From contig JAPSHX010000007.1 in NCBI GenBank assembly GCA_031179305.1, positions 1-64,000 on the forward strand: a stretch of 64,000 bases of DNA, written 5' to 3'. The notes below the pieces were generated by a model. The model was not told the DNA's origin, searched no databases, and saw nothing but the letters and a program-made list of their open reading frames with translations. This DNA is from Paenarthrobacter sp. Its GTDB lineage: Bacteria > Actinomycetota > Actinomycetes > Actinomycetales > Micrococcaceae. Positions 17,807 through 26,956 of this stretch are shown here, one piece after another (position 1 is the first letter of the stretch; every line of letters starts with the position of its first letter). Made by a program: the position numbers and the translations under genes.

Positions 17807-18561
17807 ACCCGCTTAAGGGCCCCTGCCCCGGGCCAGAGGCAAGCATCGACGTCGAACGGCAGCGGTTGGTCCGCACCTGCCATCAGGTTTGCACCATGAG
17901 CCGTGACGCGCCTCATGTAGTGCCGTCGGCACAACGTCTCGTAGCCTACTGCGTCAGCAGGACCGCCTTCTGCGGGCAGATTCTCAGCCAAGGCAGTCCC
18001 CGTAAGCCCAGCTTTGTCGGCGCTGTTTTGCGGGGCAACGTCGCCCACCATCACCTGGTCACCCTCCACCACCATGATGCCGTTCACGGTGCGGGCATTC
18101 TGCGTTGCCCGGCGGCCGCACCAGCACAAAGCTTCGACCTGCAGTACCTGCACTTTATCGGCGAGTTCAATGAGTCGCTGCGAGCCAGGGAACAATCTGG
18201 TCCGGAAGTCGGAAGTGATGCCGAACGCAAAGACATCCACATCCATCTCATCCACAACCCGCGCCAATTGTTCCACCTGGGTGGGCGAGTAGAACTGCGC
18301 CTCATCACAAATGATGTAGTCCACCCGCAGTCCGTTGGTTCGCCGGGCCACCACTTCTTCCCAGAAATCGGTGTCGCCCACAACCTCCACCGCGTCGGTT
18401 TGCAGGCCCAGCCTGCTGGAGATCCTTGAATCACCTGCGCGGTCGTTACAGCTGAACCGTACACCTCCGCGGCCGCGTGCGCGGTGGTTATGGTCCATTT
18501 GAAGGGCCAGGGTGGACTTGCCACAGTCCATAGTGCCTGAGAAGAAGACCAGCTCAGCCAC
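17803..18561 (-). CDS. tdk: Thymidine kinase (type II)
   Basis: A 252-residue salvage enzyme that phosphorylates thymidine with ATP. The P-loop GTMDCGKST lies at residues 9-17, the catalytic DEAQFYSPTQV near 93, and Cys pairs CWCG and CRRHY form the structural zinc site. It is longer than the usual 190-220 residues because of an insertion between the two zinc Cys pairs (about residues 165-205, VEGDQVMVGDVAPQNSADKA and following) and an extended C-terminus. The start is a GTG. It overlaps the phosphodiesterase gene upstream by eight bases, so the two are coupled. Confidence 0.92.
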   Translation of the reverse strand: MAELVFFSGTMDCGKSTLALQMDHNHRARGRGGVRFSCNDRAGDSRISSRLGLQTDAVEVVGDTDFWEEVVARRTNGLRVDYIICDEAQFYSPTQVEQLARVVDEMDVDVFAFGITSDFRTRLFPGSQRLIELADKVQVLQVEALCWCGRRATQNARTVNGIMVVEGDQVMVGDVAPQNSADKAGLTGTALAENLPAEGGPADAVGYETLCRRHYMRRVTAHGANLMAGADQPLPFDVDACLWPGAGALKRV

Positions 18562-19783
18562 GTTTGCCCTTCTTGCCGGCAGCGGCGAAGCACAGCAGGG
18601 GTACTTCGCGTTCGGCCTTGGTCAGTGAACCGTGCTGCCCCACAACCTGCAGGGATGCCGGGCGAGCCCTCCGTGTGTCGTAGAGGGCCAAGGTGTCGCG
18701 TGCTGCAATCATGACGTCACCAATGCGCGGGGCCACCTCAGGGCGCACTGCACCGAACAACCCTGCATTCACGCCTTGCTCCCGGGTAAAGGCCCAGATC
18801 CTTTCGCCAAAGCGGTGACGCCACGCCTCAATCAGGGACTCCCGGTGGGCCGGAGTGGCATCCGGTTCAAGATAGAGGTGGACCATTCGCGGCTCCCCGG
18901 CAGTGTGGCGGACTCCTGCCACGAGCGTTTCATCAGCGGAGTAGTCGATCCTCTGGGATTCCGGGACGTCCAACATGCCGTGATCGCCGGTCACCACAAT
19001 GGTGGTGCCGACAGGCAGCGTGGCGGACAGCCTCTTGACCGTGGAGTCGAGTTCTTCGAGTTGGTGCTCCCAGCGATCCGACTGGCAGCCGTAGCGGTGG
19101 CCTGCTTTGTCCAACTCGTTGGCGTAGAAGTACATGAGGGAACGTCCACCACCGGACATTGCCTCAGCAGCCGCAGCGGTGCGGGCATGCAGGGTGGTGC
19201 CGCCAACAAAGCGGCTTCCCCGGAGAGCAGCCTGTGTCATCGGCGAGTTTCCGAACTGAGGCAGGCTGACGGTCACGACGTCCAGTTCTCCGGCAAGCCG
19301 TTCAAAGACCGTCGCGTGAGGCTGCCACTGCGCTGGGTCCACTTGGGAATCCCAATTGCCCAGGAGGTTGACTACCTTGTCCTGATCGGGATCGAGGACG
19401 TCGTAGCCCACCATTCCGTGCTGGCCGGCCGGCAAACCGGTGCCGAGGCTCGCGAGGGATGCCGCCGTGGTGCTGGGGAAGGCAGCGTCTATCCATGTGG
19501 GGACGTTGCGTTGTCCCCCGGCCATGACCGACCGGAGGAAGGGCGTGTGGGAAGACTTCTGCTTCAAGAGGCTACGGCCGAGCCCATCGGCAAGGACCAC
19601 GCAGACACGCTGCGCTGACGGCAGCTGCAGGTGGTTGGTGAAGCCCGGCATGCCCAGGGACGCGGCAGAGCTGGTAAGGACTTCCGCTATGGACTTGCTT
19701 CCAAAAAGCGGGGGCGATGGGAGGTCAGCCGCCGGGCTGGTCCCCGAAGACGTGCTCACCGGGTTCTGTGCGGTTTCCCTCAA
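18554..19783 (-). CDS. Alkaline phosphatase superfamily nucleotide pyrophosphatase/phosphodiesterase
   Basis: A 409-residue enzyme of the alkaline-phosphatase fold with two metal sites. The first metal Asp is in VVLADGLGRS, the nucleophile Thr in AAFPSTTAASLASLGTG (about residue 104), and further ligands in GMVGYDV and VVTGDHGMLDV. No signal peptide is apparent, so it is probably cytoplasmic. The frame opens with a TTG at 19783 that overlaps the DUF5998 stop (TTGA); a GTG at 19759 is an alternative. It lies between DUF5998 and tdk with overlaps on both sides. The substrate, perhaps a nucleotide or phospholipid head group, is not determinable. Confidence 0.88.
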   Translation of the reverse strand: MRETAQNPVSTSSGTSPAADLPSPPLFGSKSIAEVLTSSAASLGMPGFTNHLQLPSAQRVCVVLADGLGRSLLKQKSSHTPFLRSVMAGGQRNVPTWIDAAFPSTTAASLASLGTGLPAGQHGMVGYDVLDPDQDKVVNLLGNWDSQVDPAQWQPHATVFERLAGELDVVTVSLPQFGNSPMTQAALRGSRFVGGTTLHARTAAAAEAMSGGGRSLMYFYANELDKAGHRYGCQSDRWEHQLEELDSTVKRLSATLPVGTTIVVTGDHGMLDVPESQRIDYSADETLVAGVRHTAGEPRMVHLYLEPDATPAHRESLIEAWRHRFGERIWAFTREQGVNAGLFGAVRPEVAPRIGDVMIAARDTLALYDTRRARPASLQVVGQHGSLTKAEREVPLLCFAAAGKKGKRG

Positions 19784-20505
19784 CGCTGGTGTCCGCGGCT
19801 GAGGCGGTTGCTGAAGACGCCCGAACGCGGCCTCGGTGCAGGGATGCTGGCATGTTGGGCCGGGGAAGGGTTGCCCGTGTTGACCGCACGGAGTGCACGG
19901 GCGAAAATCTTGGCATCCTGGACTGCTTGGAGTCCGTCCGCCTCAGCGCTGATCCGCAGGACGATGTCTTCCTGGGCGATGGTTCCGCTGTAGCCATGAT
20001 CGGCTTCGCACTGGGGGTCCCCGCAGCTCGCCGGCCCCATGTCCAGGCGCTGCCCGCCGGACCAGGCGATGGACAAGGTCATCTCCCGGACAGGATCGGA
20101 TGGCTTGTAGTCCTGGGGTTGCGAATACATGTAGCTAAGGACCACCGAGCGGATCTGGGCCACGGGTACCGACTCAGTGGAGACCTGGGCAACGATCTGT
20201 TCTCCGGCCTCATCCAGTTGTTGGTCGTCAACGTGAGTGATGACCAGCATGTCCTCCGTGAGCACCAGCACTGTGATGTGCCGGCGGACCTCTGCGCGGT
20301 CGAAATGGGTCTCCAAGTGGACCAGGTGGGAGAGGCACTCCCGGCCATCCAGGGCGTCATCGACGACGTCGGCCACCAACCTCGGGTAGAAACCTGCCTG
20401 CTGCAACGCCTGGTCCAGGCTCTGTCCCTGCGAGCTGTGATGATGGGCGGTGTGGTGCCCGGCGTTGGACGGACGGGATTGAGGCGTCGGAGACTGGGTG
20501 CTCAT
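19780..20505 (-). CDS. DUF5998 family protein
   Basis: A 241-residue protein with a His/Gln-rich N-terminus followed by conserved blocks (LDQALQQAGFYPRLVADVVDDAL; HLVHLETHFDRAEVRRHITVL; MYSQPQDYKPSDPVREMTLSIAW; GPASCGDPQCEADHGY with two Cys). These identify the actinobacterial DUF5998 family, of unknown role. First gene of the coupled DUF5998, phosphodiesterase, tdk series. Confidence 0.85.
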   Translation of the reverse strand: MSTQSPTPQSRPSNAGHHTAHHHSSQGQSLDQALQQAGFYPRLVADVVDDALDGRECLSHLVHLETHFDRAEVRRHITVLVLTEDMLVITHVDDQQLDEAGEQIVAQVSTESVPVAQIRSVVLSYMYSQPQDYKPSDPVREMTLSIAWSGGQRLDMGPASCGDPQCEADHGYSGTIAQEDIVLRISAEADGLQAVQDAKIFARALRAVNTGNPSPAQHASIPAPRPRSGVFSNRLSRGHQR

Positions 20506-20562
20506 TCCCCCATTTTCACAGATCGCTTGGTGACTACCTAACCGTGCGGCCCACTCCTGTGG

Positions 20563-23250
20563 CTAACCCCGCATCGCACGTCGGGCGCTGTCCGTCCGCT
20601 GCGCTGCGTTGCCGATCCATACATCCGCCCCAAGGATGGTGGCGCCCGAGGGTCCAGCCAGGACGGGGTTGAATTCCACCAATGCGATGCCGGGGTGGTC
20701 ATCTTTTAGCTTGGCGAGCCTGGCTGCAATGTCCTCGAGGGCAACCACATCCACGGCGGGCAGGCCTTGGTAGCCGAACAGTTTCCGGGACGCCCGTGGT
20801 GAGCGAATGACATCGTGCAGGTCGGCAGCTGACAGCGGCGGGACCCGATGCGCCCAGTCGTCCAGCAGGTTCACGGCATCACCGGCCAGCCCGAACGACA
20901 GGACCGGCCCCAGCAGGGGGTCCTCCATGGCACGGAAGATGCAGGCCTGCCCCACAGGCGCCATGGCCTGCACTTCAAGCGACGGCGATCCATATGGTTC
21001 CAAGGCACGACGCATTTGGGCGATGTTCTGCCGGAGGGATTCTGCGTCCTGGATGTCCAGCCGAACTCCGCCGAGGTCCAGCCGGTGCCGCAACGCAGGA
21101 TCGGTGGTCTTGAGGACCACGGGCCAACCCACGGTCTCCGCGGCCTGCACGGCCTCATCAGGGGTACCAAATCCGAGCGTCGGCACCACTTCAATCCCGT
21201 AACCCGACAGCAGTGCGGCGGCAGCACCGGCGTCGAGCTTCCTGATCTTTTCGCCCGTTACACCGGCCAGCATCGCGTTCAGCGTTTCCTTGGTGCCGTC
21301 GACATCGCAGCCCTCGGGCTCCACAAAAAGCCCTTGGTCCCGGTCGCGCCACTGCGCGTAACGGACGATCGCCGCCAGGGCCGCCACCGCGGCACCGGCA
21401 TTGGAGTAGCACGGAAGCACAGGCTTACCCACTGCTCCCACCATGCCTTCCACGTGCACGGACGGATCCAGAATTCCAGTGAATGCAGCCACAACAGGCT
21501 TTCCGGCCTCGGCTGCGCATTCGGCCAGGACGCCCGCGAGCGCCTCCACGGTAAGCCCGCGGGCCGGGAGAAGGGCCGCCACAACGGCGTGCACAGAGTC
21601 ATCAGCGAGGCTTTCCTGGAGACTTGCCCGAAGGGCGGGAAGCGCAACTGACATACCGGCGTCCAGGTCAATGTCCGTCACAAGGCGGCCCACGTCCAGA
21701 CCGAGGGGGCCGGAACTGTCGGCAACCACTTTGGCCAGCGCGACGGAATTTGAGTAAACGGCCACACCCGGCCCCTTGGGCAGTGCCTGCGAGGATGCTA
21801 TCTGGGCGATGTCCATAAGTTGTTCGATGGTCTCAACACGGATCACGCCGGCCTGGCGCATCATCGCGTCCACTGCTGCCGACGGTGCCTGGGTGGTGCG
21901 AACCTCGTGGCCGGGCGGCAAGCTAAGGCCGGTGACGTCCGACTTGGCAACGATCACGGGTTTGCTGCGGGACAACCTGCGCGCCAAGCGGGAGAACTTG
22001 CGGGGGTTGCCGATCGACTCAAGGTAGAGCCCCACGGCGGAAGTATCGGCGTCGTCCTCCCAGTACTGCATGACGTCGTTGCCGGAAACGTCGGCGCGGT
22101 TTCCTGCGGAGAGGAACGATGACAACCCGAGCCGGCGGCGGCTGGAGGCTGCATAAACCGCCACACCCACGGCAGCCGATTGGCTGAACAAGCCCAGGCT
22201 GCCCCGCGGGGGCATCGTGGGCGCCATCGAAGCGTTCAAAGACACCGCCGGGTGTGTATTCAGGATCCCGAGGGATTCGGGGCCAATGACGCGCATTCCG
22301 TTCGCCCTGGCCCGCCGCACCAACTCGTGCTGGCGGGCGAGTCCCCGCTCGCCGTCGTCGGCAAATCCCGCGGTGGCCACCACGATGCCTTTGACGCCCA
22401 CAGCGGCGCAGTCGTCCACTACCTTGGGCACTTCCTCATAGGGAACGGCGACGATGGCCAACTGCACCGGTCCCGGGATCTCGGACAAGTTTCCGAAGGA
22501 GATCATTCCGGCAAGTTCAAACGCTTCCGGGTTGACGGCATAGACAGGACCTTTGAAGCCGCCTTCAATAATGTGCTCCAGCAGCTGGTAGCCTACCGTC
22601 CCCCACTTGCGGCTGGCACCAATGACAGCCACCGACGACGGCGACAACAGGTCCCGCACGCTGCGCGCCTCCGCGCGGTGCTCGCGGGACTCCATGACGG
22701 CCCGCGATTTCTCCGTGGGATCGATGTTGAATTCGACGCTCACGACGCCGTCGTCGAATTGTCGTTTGAGGTCGTAGCCGGCGTCGGCAAAGACCATGAG
22801 CATTTTACGGTTGTCCGGCAGGACCTCGGCCGTGAAGCGGCGGATGCCGTTTTCCCGGGCGGCAACAGCTAAATGCTCCAGGAGGATCGAGCCGATTCCA
22901 CGGCCTTGGTGTGCATCGGAAATATTGAAGGCAACCTCAGCCTCGGTAGGATCCTCAAGCCTGTCGTAGCGGCCGATCCCCATGATTTCGCCGCCGATGG
23001 TGATGACGAACGCCACGCGGTTGATGTGGTCCACTTCCGTGAAACGCCGCACTTCCTTGCCGGAGAGCTTTGGCTTGAAGGAGAAGAACCTCATGTAGAT
23101 GGAGGCCTGCGACTGCCCCGCATGGAACGCCTGCAAAGCGTCGGCGTCTTCGGGTCGTATTGGGCGAAGGTGGGCTGTCCCGCCGTCGCGCAGCACGACA
23201 TCAGCTTCCCAATATTCCGGATAAATGCCGACGCCGGGCTGATCCACCAT
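20563..23250 (-). CDS. Fusion of a GNAT acetyltransferase with an ADP-forming acyl-CoA synthetase-like protein
   Basis: An 895-residue multidomain protein. Residues about 20-170 form a GNAT domain (AHQGRGIGSILLEHLAVAARENG is the acetyl-CoA loop). Residues about 195-330 are a CoA-binding Rossmann domain (VAVIGASRKWGTVG), followed by a succinyl-CoA-ligase-like domain (GLFSQSAAVGVAVY) and a C-terminal ATP-grasp domain (VGWPVVLKTTDPALRHR; ALVEFNPVLAG). This order, GNAT first, is found in actinobacterial lysine acetyltransferases of the Pat type (in which the synthetase part can bind an effector) rather than the GNAT-last arrangement of enterobacterial Pat. The ATG at 23250 lies 54 bp from the divergent parC. 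Whether the synthetase half is catalytically active cannot be told. Confidence 0.88.
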   Translation of the reverse strand: MVDQPGVGIYPEYWEADVVLRDGGTAHLRPIRPEDADALQAFHAGQSQASIYMRFFSFKPKLSGKEVRRFTEVDHINRVAFVITIGGEIMGIGRYDRLEDPTEAEVAFNISDAHQGRGIGSILLEHLAVAARENGIRRFTAEVLPDNRKMLMVFADAGYDLKRQFDDGVVSVEFNIDPTEKSRAVMESREHRAEARSVRDLLSPSSVAVIGASRKWGTVGYQLLEHIIEGGFKGPVYAVNPEAFELAGMISFGNLSEIPGPVQLAIVAVPYEEVPKVVDDCAAVGVKGIVVATAGFADDGERGLARQHELVRRARANGMRVIGPESLGILNTHPAVSLNASMAPTMPPRGSLGLFSQSAAVGVAVYAASSRRRLGLSSFLSAGNRADVSGNDVMQYWEDDADTSAVGLYLESIGNPRKFSRLARRLSRSKPVIVAKSDVTGLSLPPGHEVRTTQAPSAAVDAMMRQAGVIRVETIEQLMDIAQIASSQALPKGPGVAVYSNSVALAKVVADSSGPLGLDVGRLVTDIDLDAGMSVALPALRASLQESLADDSVHAVVAALLPARGLTVEALAGVLAECAAEAGKPVVAAFTGILDPSVHVEGMVGAVGKPVLPCYSNAGAAVAALAAIVRYAQWRDRDQGLFVEPEGCDVDGTKETLNAMLAGVTGEKIRKLDAGAAAALLSGYGIEVVPTLGFGTPDEAVQAAETVGWPVVLKTTDPALRHRLDLGGVRLDIQDAESLRQNIAQMRRALEPYGSPSLEVQAMAPVGQACIFRAMEDPLLGPVLSFGLAGDAVNLLDDWAHRVPPLSAADLHDVIRSPRASRKLFGYQGLPAVDVVALEDIAARLAKLKDDHPGIALVEFNPVLAGPSGATILGADVWIGNAAQRTDSARRAMRG

Positions 23251-23304
23251 AGGCTTAGCCTAGCTAAAACATCCGTAGTACATCTTTAAGGATCCACCGA
23301 CCCC

Positions 23305-25821
23305 ATGGCCCGCAGCCAAAAATCCGCACGCACAGCCGAGCCCCTCGGCGATTTCACCGAGAACATCGTCGACATCGACGTCACGTCCGAGATGGAAGGC
23401 TCCTTCCTGGAGTACGCCTACTCGGTGATTTACTCGCGCGCCCTCCCGGACGCCCGCGACGGACTGAAGCCCGTTCAACGGCGCATCCTGTACATGATGT
23501 CCGATATGGGCCTCCGCCCGGATCGAGGACACGTCAAGAGCGCCCGCGTGGTGGGCGAAGTCATGGGTAAGCTCCACCCGCACGGCGACACCGCGATTTA
23601 TGACGCCATGGTGCGTATGGCGCAGGATTTTTCCCTGCGCCTGCCGCTCATCGATGGGCACGGAAACTTCGGATCTCTCGACGACGGCCCGGCAGCACCG
23701 CGTTACACAGAGGCACGCTTGGCGGCCGCCGCGCTGACCATGACGGACCACCTGGACGAAGACGTGGTGGACTTTGTCCCCAACTACGACAACCAGCTGA
23801 CGCAGCCGGATGTGCTCCCCGCCGCTTTCCCTAACCTGTTGGTCAACGGCACCACGGGCATCGCTGTGGGTATGGCCACGAATATGCCTCCACACAACCT
23901 GGTGGAGGTTATAGCCGCTGCGCGTCACCTGATCGCCAACCCCGGTGCCACGTTGGATGAGATCATGCGGTTCATCCCGGGGCCCGACCTTCCCACGGGT
24001 GGCCGCATTGTGGGATTGGACGGAATCCGTGACGCCTACGCCACGGGGCGTGGATCCTTCAAGACCCGCGCCAAGGTTGAAGTGGAACAATTGTCCGCCC
24101 GCCGTACCGGCCTGGTGGTCACTGAGCTCCCCTACATGGTGGGCCCGGAAAAGGTCATTGAGAAGATCAAGGATGCCGTCAACGCCAAGAAGTTGACCGG
24201 CATCAGCGACGTCGTCGACCTCACGGACCGCAATCACGGCCTCCGCCTGGTCATCGAGTTGAAGAACGGCTTCAATCCCAACGCCGTGCTCCAGCAGCTG
24301 TACCGCTACTCGCCCATGGAAGATTCCTTCGGCATCAACAACGTCACTTTGGTGGACGGCCAGCCGCAGACGCTGGGCCTCCTGCAGCTGCTGCAGGTGT
24401 ACGTTGAACACCGCCTCAATGTGGTGCGCCGCCGCACGTCCTTCCGCCTGGGCAAAAAGAAGGACCGCCTCCACTTGGTGGAGGGCTTGTTGATCGCGAT
24501 TGTGGACATCGACGAAGTCATCCAGATCATCCGTTCTTCGGACGAGGCTTCGGCCGCGCGTGAACGCCTCATGTCCATCTACGACCTCACCGAAATCCAG
24601 GCCAACTACATCCTGGAACTGCGCCTGAGGCAGTTGACCAAGTACTCCCGCCTTGAGCTGGAGAAGGAACAGGACGAACTCCGCCGCGAGATCGAGGCCC
24701 TGGAGGCCATCCTGGCTTCGGATGAACTGCTCCGCGATCTTGTCTCCGGTGAGTTGGCCGTGGTCGCCGAAAAGTACGGCACCCCCCGCCGCACGGTCCT
24801 CTTGGAATCAGAAGCCGTCTCCCCCACGGTGGCTGCGGCCTTGGCAGCGTCAGTACCTGGGCCGAAGGGCAAAGCCGCAGCGCTACCCTTGGAAATTCCG
24901 GACGACCCCTGCTGGGCCCTGCTGAGTGTGTCCGGACAGATCGCCAGGACGTCCAACCAGGAACCGCTGGCCGAATCGGGTCCCCGGACCAAGCACGATG
25001 TCTTCCGCTCAGTGGTCAAGACCACCGCCAGGGGAGAAATCGGTGCGGTCACATCCCAAGGCCGCATGCTGCGGCTCCAAGTGATGGACATGCCCGTGTT
25101 GCCTCCGGTCTCCGGTCTCCCCAACTTGGCCGGCGGCGTCCCCGCCAAGGACTTCATCACCTTGCTCAAGGGTGAAACCTTGGTTGCCTTCGTCCCCCTG
25201 GACTCCGTCCTCGCCATCGGTACGGTCCAGGGCGTGGTCAAGCGTGTTCAGCCGGACTACCCGCTGAACCGTGAAGACTGGGAGATCATCGCCCTGAAGG
25301 ACAAGGACTCGGTGCTCGCGGTGGAACCGGCGCAGGAGGACAACGTCGACCTTGTCTTCGTGACACGGCAGGCCCAATTGCTTCGATTCAGTGCCTCCAA
25401 TGTCCGCCCCCAAGGACGTACGGCCGGTGGCATGGCCGGCATCAAGCTTGCGGCCGGCGACGAAGTGATCCACTTCGGTACCGTTCGCGCGGACGACCCT
25501 GCCGCCGTCGTGGTGACCATTGCCGGAACGAACGGCGCCTTGCCGGGGACGGCACCGGGCACTGCGAAGGTGACCGCTTTCGAGGAGTATCCCGTGAAGG
25601 GCCGGGCCACCGGCGGGGTGCGGGTCCACCGTTTCCTCAAGGGCGAGGACACACTGCTCCTGGCTTGGGCAGGTCATGGTCCGGCGAAGGCTTCCTCGAC
25701 GGCGGGTGTGGCAAGGGCACTTCCCCACGAACATGGCCGCAGGGACGGATCCGGCGTTCCGTTGTCCCAGCCCGTGGAAGCCATCGGTCCGAGCATGGCA
25801 TGGGCTGATGCCGCGGAATAA
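23305..25821 (+). CDS. parC: DNA topoisomerase IV subunit A (GyrA/ParC family)
   Basis: An 838-residue type IIA topoisomerase subunit that breaks and rejoins DNA. The winged-helix region carries [13 protein letters not shown] (Thr96 and Asp100 are the quinolone-determining positions) and the catalytic Tyr134 in PRYTEARL. The tower/coiled-coil domain follows, then a C-terminal beta-pinwheel (about 500-790). The C-terminal domain lacks a clear QRRGG(R/K)G GyrA box, which argues for topoisomerase IV rather than gyrase. The partner ParE-like gene is 10 kb away. An AAGGA site precedes the ATG. Confidence 0.9.
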   Translation: MARSQKSARTAEPLGDFTENIVDIDVTSEMEGSFLEYAYSVIYSRALPDARDGLKPVQRRILYMMSDMGLRPDRGHVKSARVVGEVMGKLHPHGDTAIYDAMVRMAQDFSLRLPLIDGHGNFGSLDDGPAAPRYTEARLAAAALTMTDHLDEDVVDFVPNYDNQLTQPDVLPAAFPNLLVNGTTGIAVGMATNMPPHNLVEVIAAARHLIANPGATLDEIMRFIPGPDLPTGGRIVGLDGIRDAYATGRGSFKTRAKVEVEQLSARRTGLVVTELPYMVGPEKVIEKIKDAVNAKKLTGISDVVDLTDRNHGLRLVIELKNGFNPNAVLQQLYRYSPMEDSFGINNVTLVDGQPQTLGLLQLLQVYVEHRLNVVRRRTSFRLGKKKDRLHLVEGLLIAIVDIDEVIQIIRSSDEASAARERLMSIYDLTEIQANYILELRLRQLTKYSRLELEKEQDELRREIEALEAILASDELLRDLVSGELAVVAEKYGTPRRTVLLESEAVSPTVAAALAASVPGPKGKAAALPLEIPDDPCWALLSVSGQIARTSNQEPLAESGPRTKHDVFRSVVKTTARGEIGAVTSQGRMLRLQVMDMPVLPPVSGLPNLAGGVPAKDFITLLKGETLVAFVPLDSVLAIGTVQGVVKRVQPDYPLNREDWEIIALKDKDSVLAVEPAQEDNVDLVFVTRQAQLLRFSASNVRPQGRTAGGMAGIKLAAGDEVIHFGTVRADDPAAVVVTIAGTNGALPGTAPGTAKVTAFEEYPVKGRATGGVRVHRFLKGEDTLLLAWAGHGPAKASSTAGVARALPHEHGRRDGSGVPLSQPVEAIGPSMAWADAAE

Positions 25822-25850
25822 CGCGGAATAATCACGAGGTACCCGAACAG

Positions 25851-25898
25851 CACGGCAAAGGCCAGGGGTTACAGACCTCCGGCCTTTGTGCTGCCGTG
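25851..25898 (+). terminator. Hairpin downstream of parC
   Basis: CACGGCA at 25851-25857 pairs with TGCCGTG at 25892-25898, and an inner AAGGCC/GGCCTT arm extends it, with a small bulge. No long T tract follows. It lies between the ends of the convergent parC and VOC genes and may serve both. Confidence 0.5.
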
Positions 25899-25919
25899 GC
25901 TGTGAAGCCACCGCACGGG

Positions 25920-26303
25920 CTAGCCGGTTTGGTTGATGCTCAGTATGTTTCCCTCACTGTCCAGGAACCATGCTGCGGCACTTCCATCAGGCATCGTAGC
26001 GATGCCGTCTTCAGTCTTCAGGCCCGGGAAGTCGTAGTCTTCGAACTCGACTCCCTTGCCGCGCAGCTCCTGCACTGTGGCCCGGACATCGCTGACCGTC
26101 CAGCCCATCTGGGTGTTCTTCGCAGTCCCTGCATTGGACGTTTGATAGACAAAGAATCCGGTTCCGTCGCCACACCTGTACTGAAGGTTGTCGTCGTCGT
26201 CCGGATTTTCGGGTTCCAGTCCGAGTTTTTCGCTGTAATACGCGCGTGCCCGGGCTATGTCCTGTGCCGGTAGGACGGCACCAACCTGCTGATCCTTGAG
26301 CAT
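25920..26303 (-). CDS. VOC (glyoxalase/bleomycin-resistance) family protein
   Basis: A 127-residue protein with two beta-alpha-beta-beta-beta modules typical of the vicinal-oxygen-chelate superfamily: VGAVLPAQDIARARAYYSEKLGLEP at the N-terminus and SAAWFLDSEGNILSI at the C-terminus. The GTGFFVYQT strand supplies a possible metal ligand region. It stands alone. Members bind metals, small organics or antibiotics, and no specific substrate is evident. Confidence 0.85.
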   Translation of the reverse strand: MLKDQQVGAVLPAQDIARARAYYSEKLGLEPENPDDDDNLQYRCGDGTGFFVYQTSNAGTAKNTQMGWTVSDVRATVQELRGKGVEFEDYDFPGLKTEDGIATMPDGSAAAWFLDSEGNILSINQTG

Positions 26304-26420
26304 TGTTTTCTCTTTCCGGCTCTCCCCCCGGAACGAACTTTACTCTTGGGAGGGCCGGTAAGTAATTGGAAAACGACAGCATATTTCTTGGGCTGTAGAG
26401 GGGTCCCGGCGGGATCAGCT

Positions 26421-26426
26421 TAGACT
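26421..26426 (+). promoter_or_regulatory. Candidate -10 element of a leaderless DinB-like gene
   Basis: TAGACT lies six bases before the ATG at 26433 with no ribosome site between. Confidence 0.45.
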
Positions 26427-26432
26427 GGCCGC

Positions 26433-26951
26433 ATGCCGATCATCCCCGATGAAAAAGACTGGACCTGGGTGCTCTCAGAGCCCTGCCCCGAGTGCGGTTT
26501 CGACCCCGCCACGGTGACTCCTTCCACGGTGCCCGGCACCGTCCTGAACATGCTTCCCCGGTGGCGGGCAGTGCTGCGCCGGGAGGACGTAGCAACACGT
26601 CCCAACGACCACACATGGTCCAACCTGGAGTACGCCTGCCACGTCCGGGACGTCTTCAGCCTCTTCGACCAGCGCCTGAACCTGATGCTCACCGAGGATG
26701 ATGCCCGGTTTGCCAACTGGGACCAGGATCAGGCCGCGATCGACGGTGAGTACGGTTCCGCTGATCCGCGGACGGTGGCCGACGAACTGGAGGCAGAGGG
26801 CAAGGAGATTGCCGAGTCCTTCGCCCGGGTCACCGAGGATGATTGGCATCGCACCGGTACGCGCAGCAACGGATCCTCCTTCACTGTCCTGACGTTCTCC
26901 CAGTACTTCCTCCACGACGTTGTGCATCACCTTCATGACGTGGACGGCTGA
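26433..26951 (+). CDS. DinB superfamily protein
   Basis: A 172-residue four-helix-bundle protein of the DinB/YfiT type. The likely metal ligands are His in HTWSNLEYACHVRDV and the HHLHD near the C-terminus. An unusual N-terminal CPECGFD motif holds two Cys. Such proteins include bacillithiol or mycothiol-dependent transferases and maleylpyruvate isomerase relatives. Actinobacteria use mycothiol, so a mycothiol link is possible but not shown. It ends five bases from the convergent GNAT gene. Confidence 0.82.
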   Translation: MPIIPDEKDWTWVLSEPCPECGFDPATVTPSTVPGTVLNMLPRWRAVLRREDVATRPNDHTWSNLEYACHVRDVFSLFDQRLNLMLTEDDARFANWDQDQAAIDGEYGSADPRTVADELEAEGKEIAESFARVTEDDWHRTGTRSNGSSFTVLTFSQYFLHDVVHHLHDVDG

Positions 26952-26956
26952 GGATA

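Noticed and set aside
23260-24474. 404-codon minus-strand frame inside parC
   Set aside because: Shadow of the topoisomerase gene with low-complexity His/Val/Gly-rich translation; no supporting signal.
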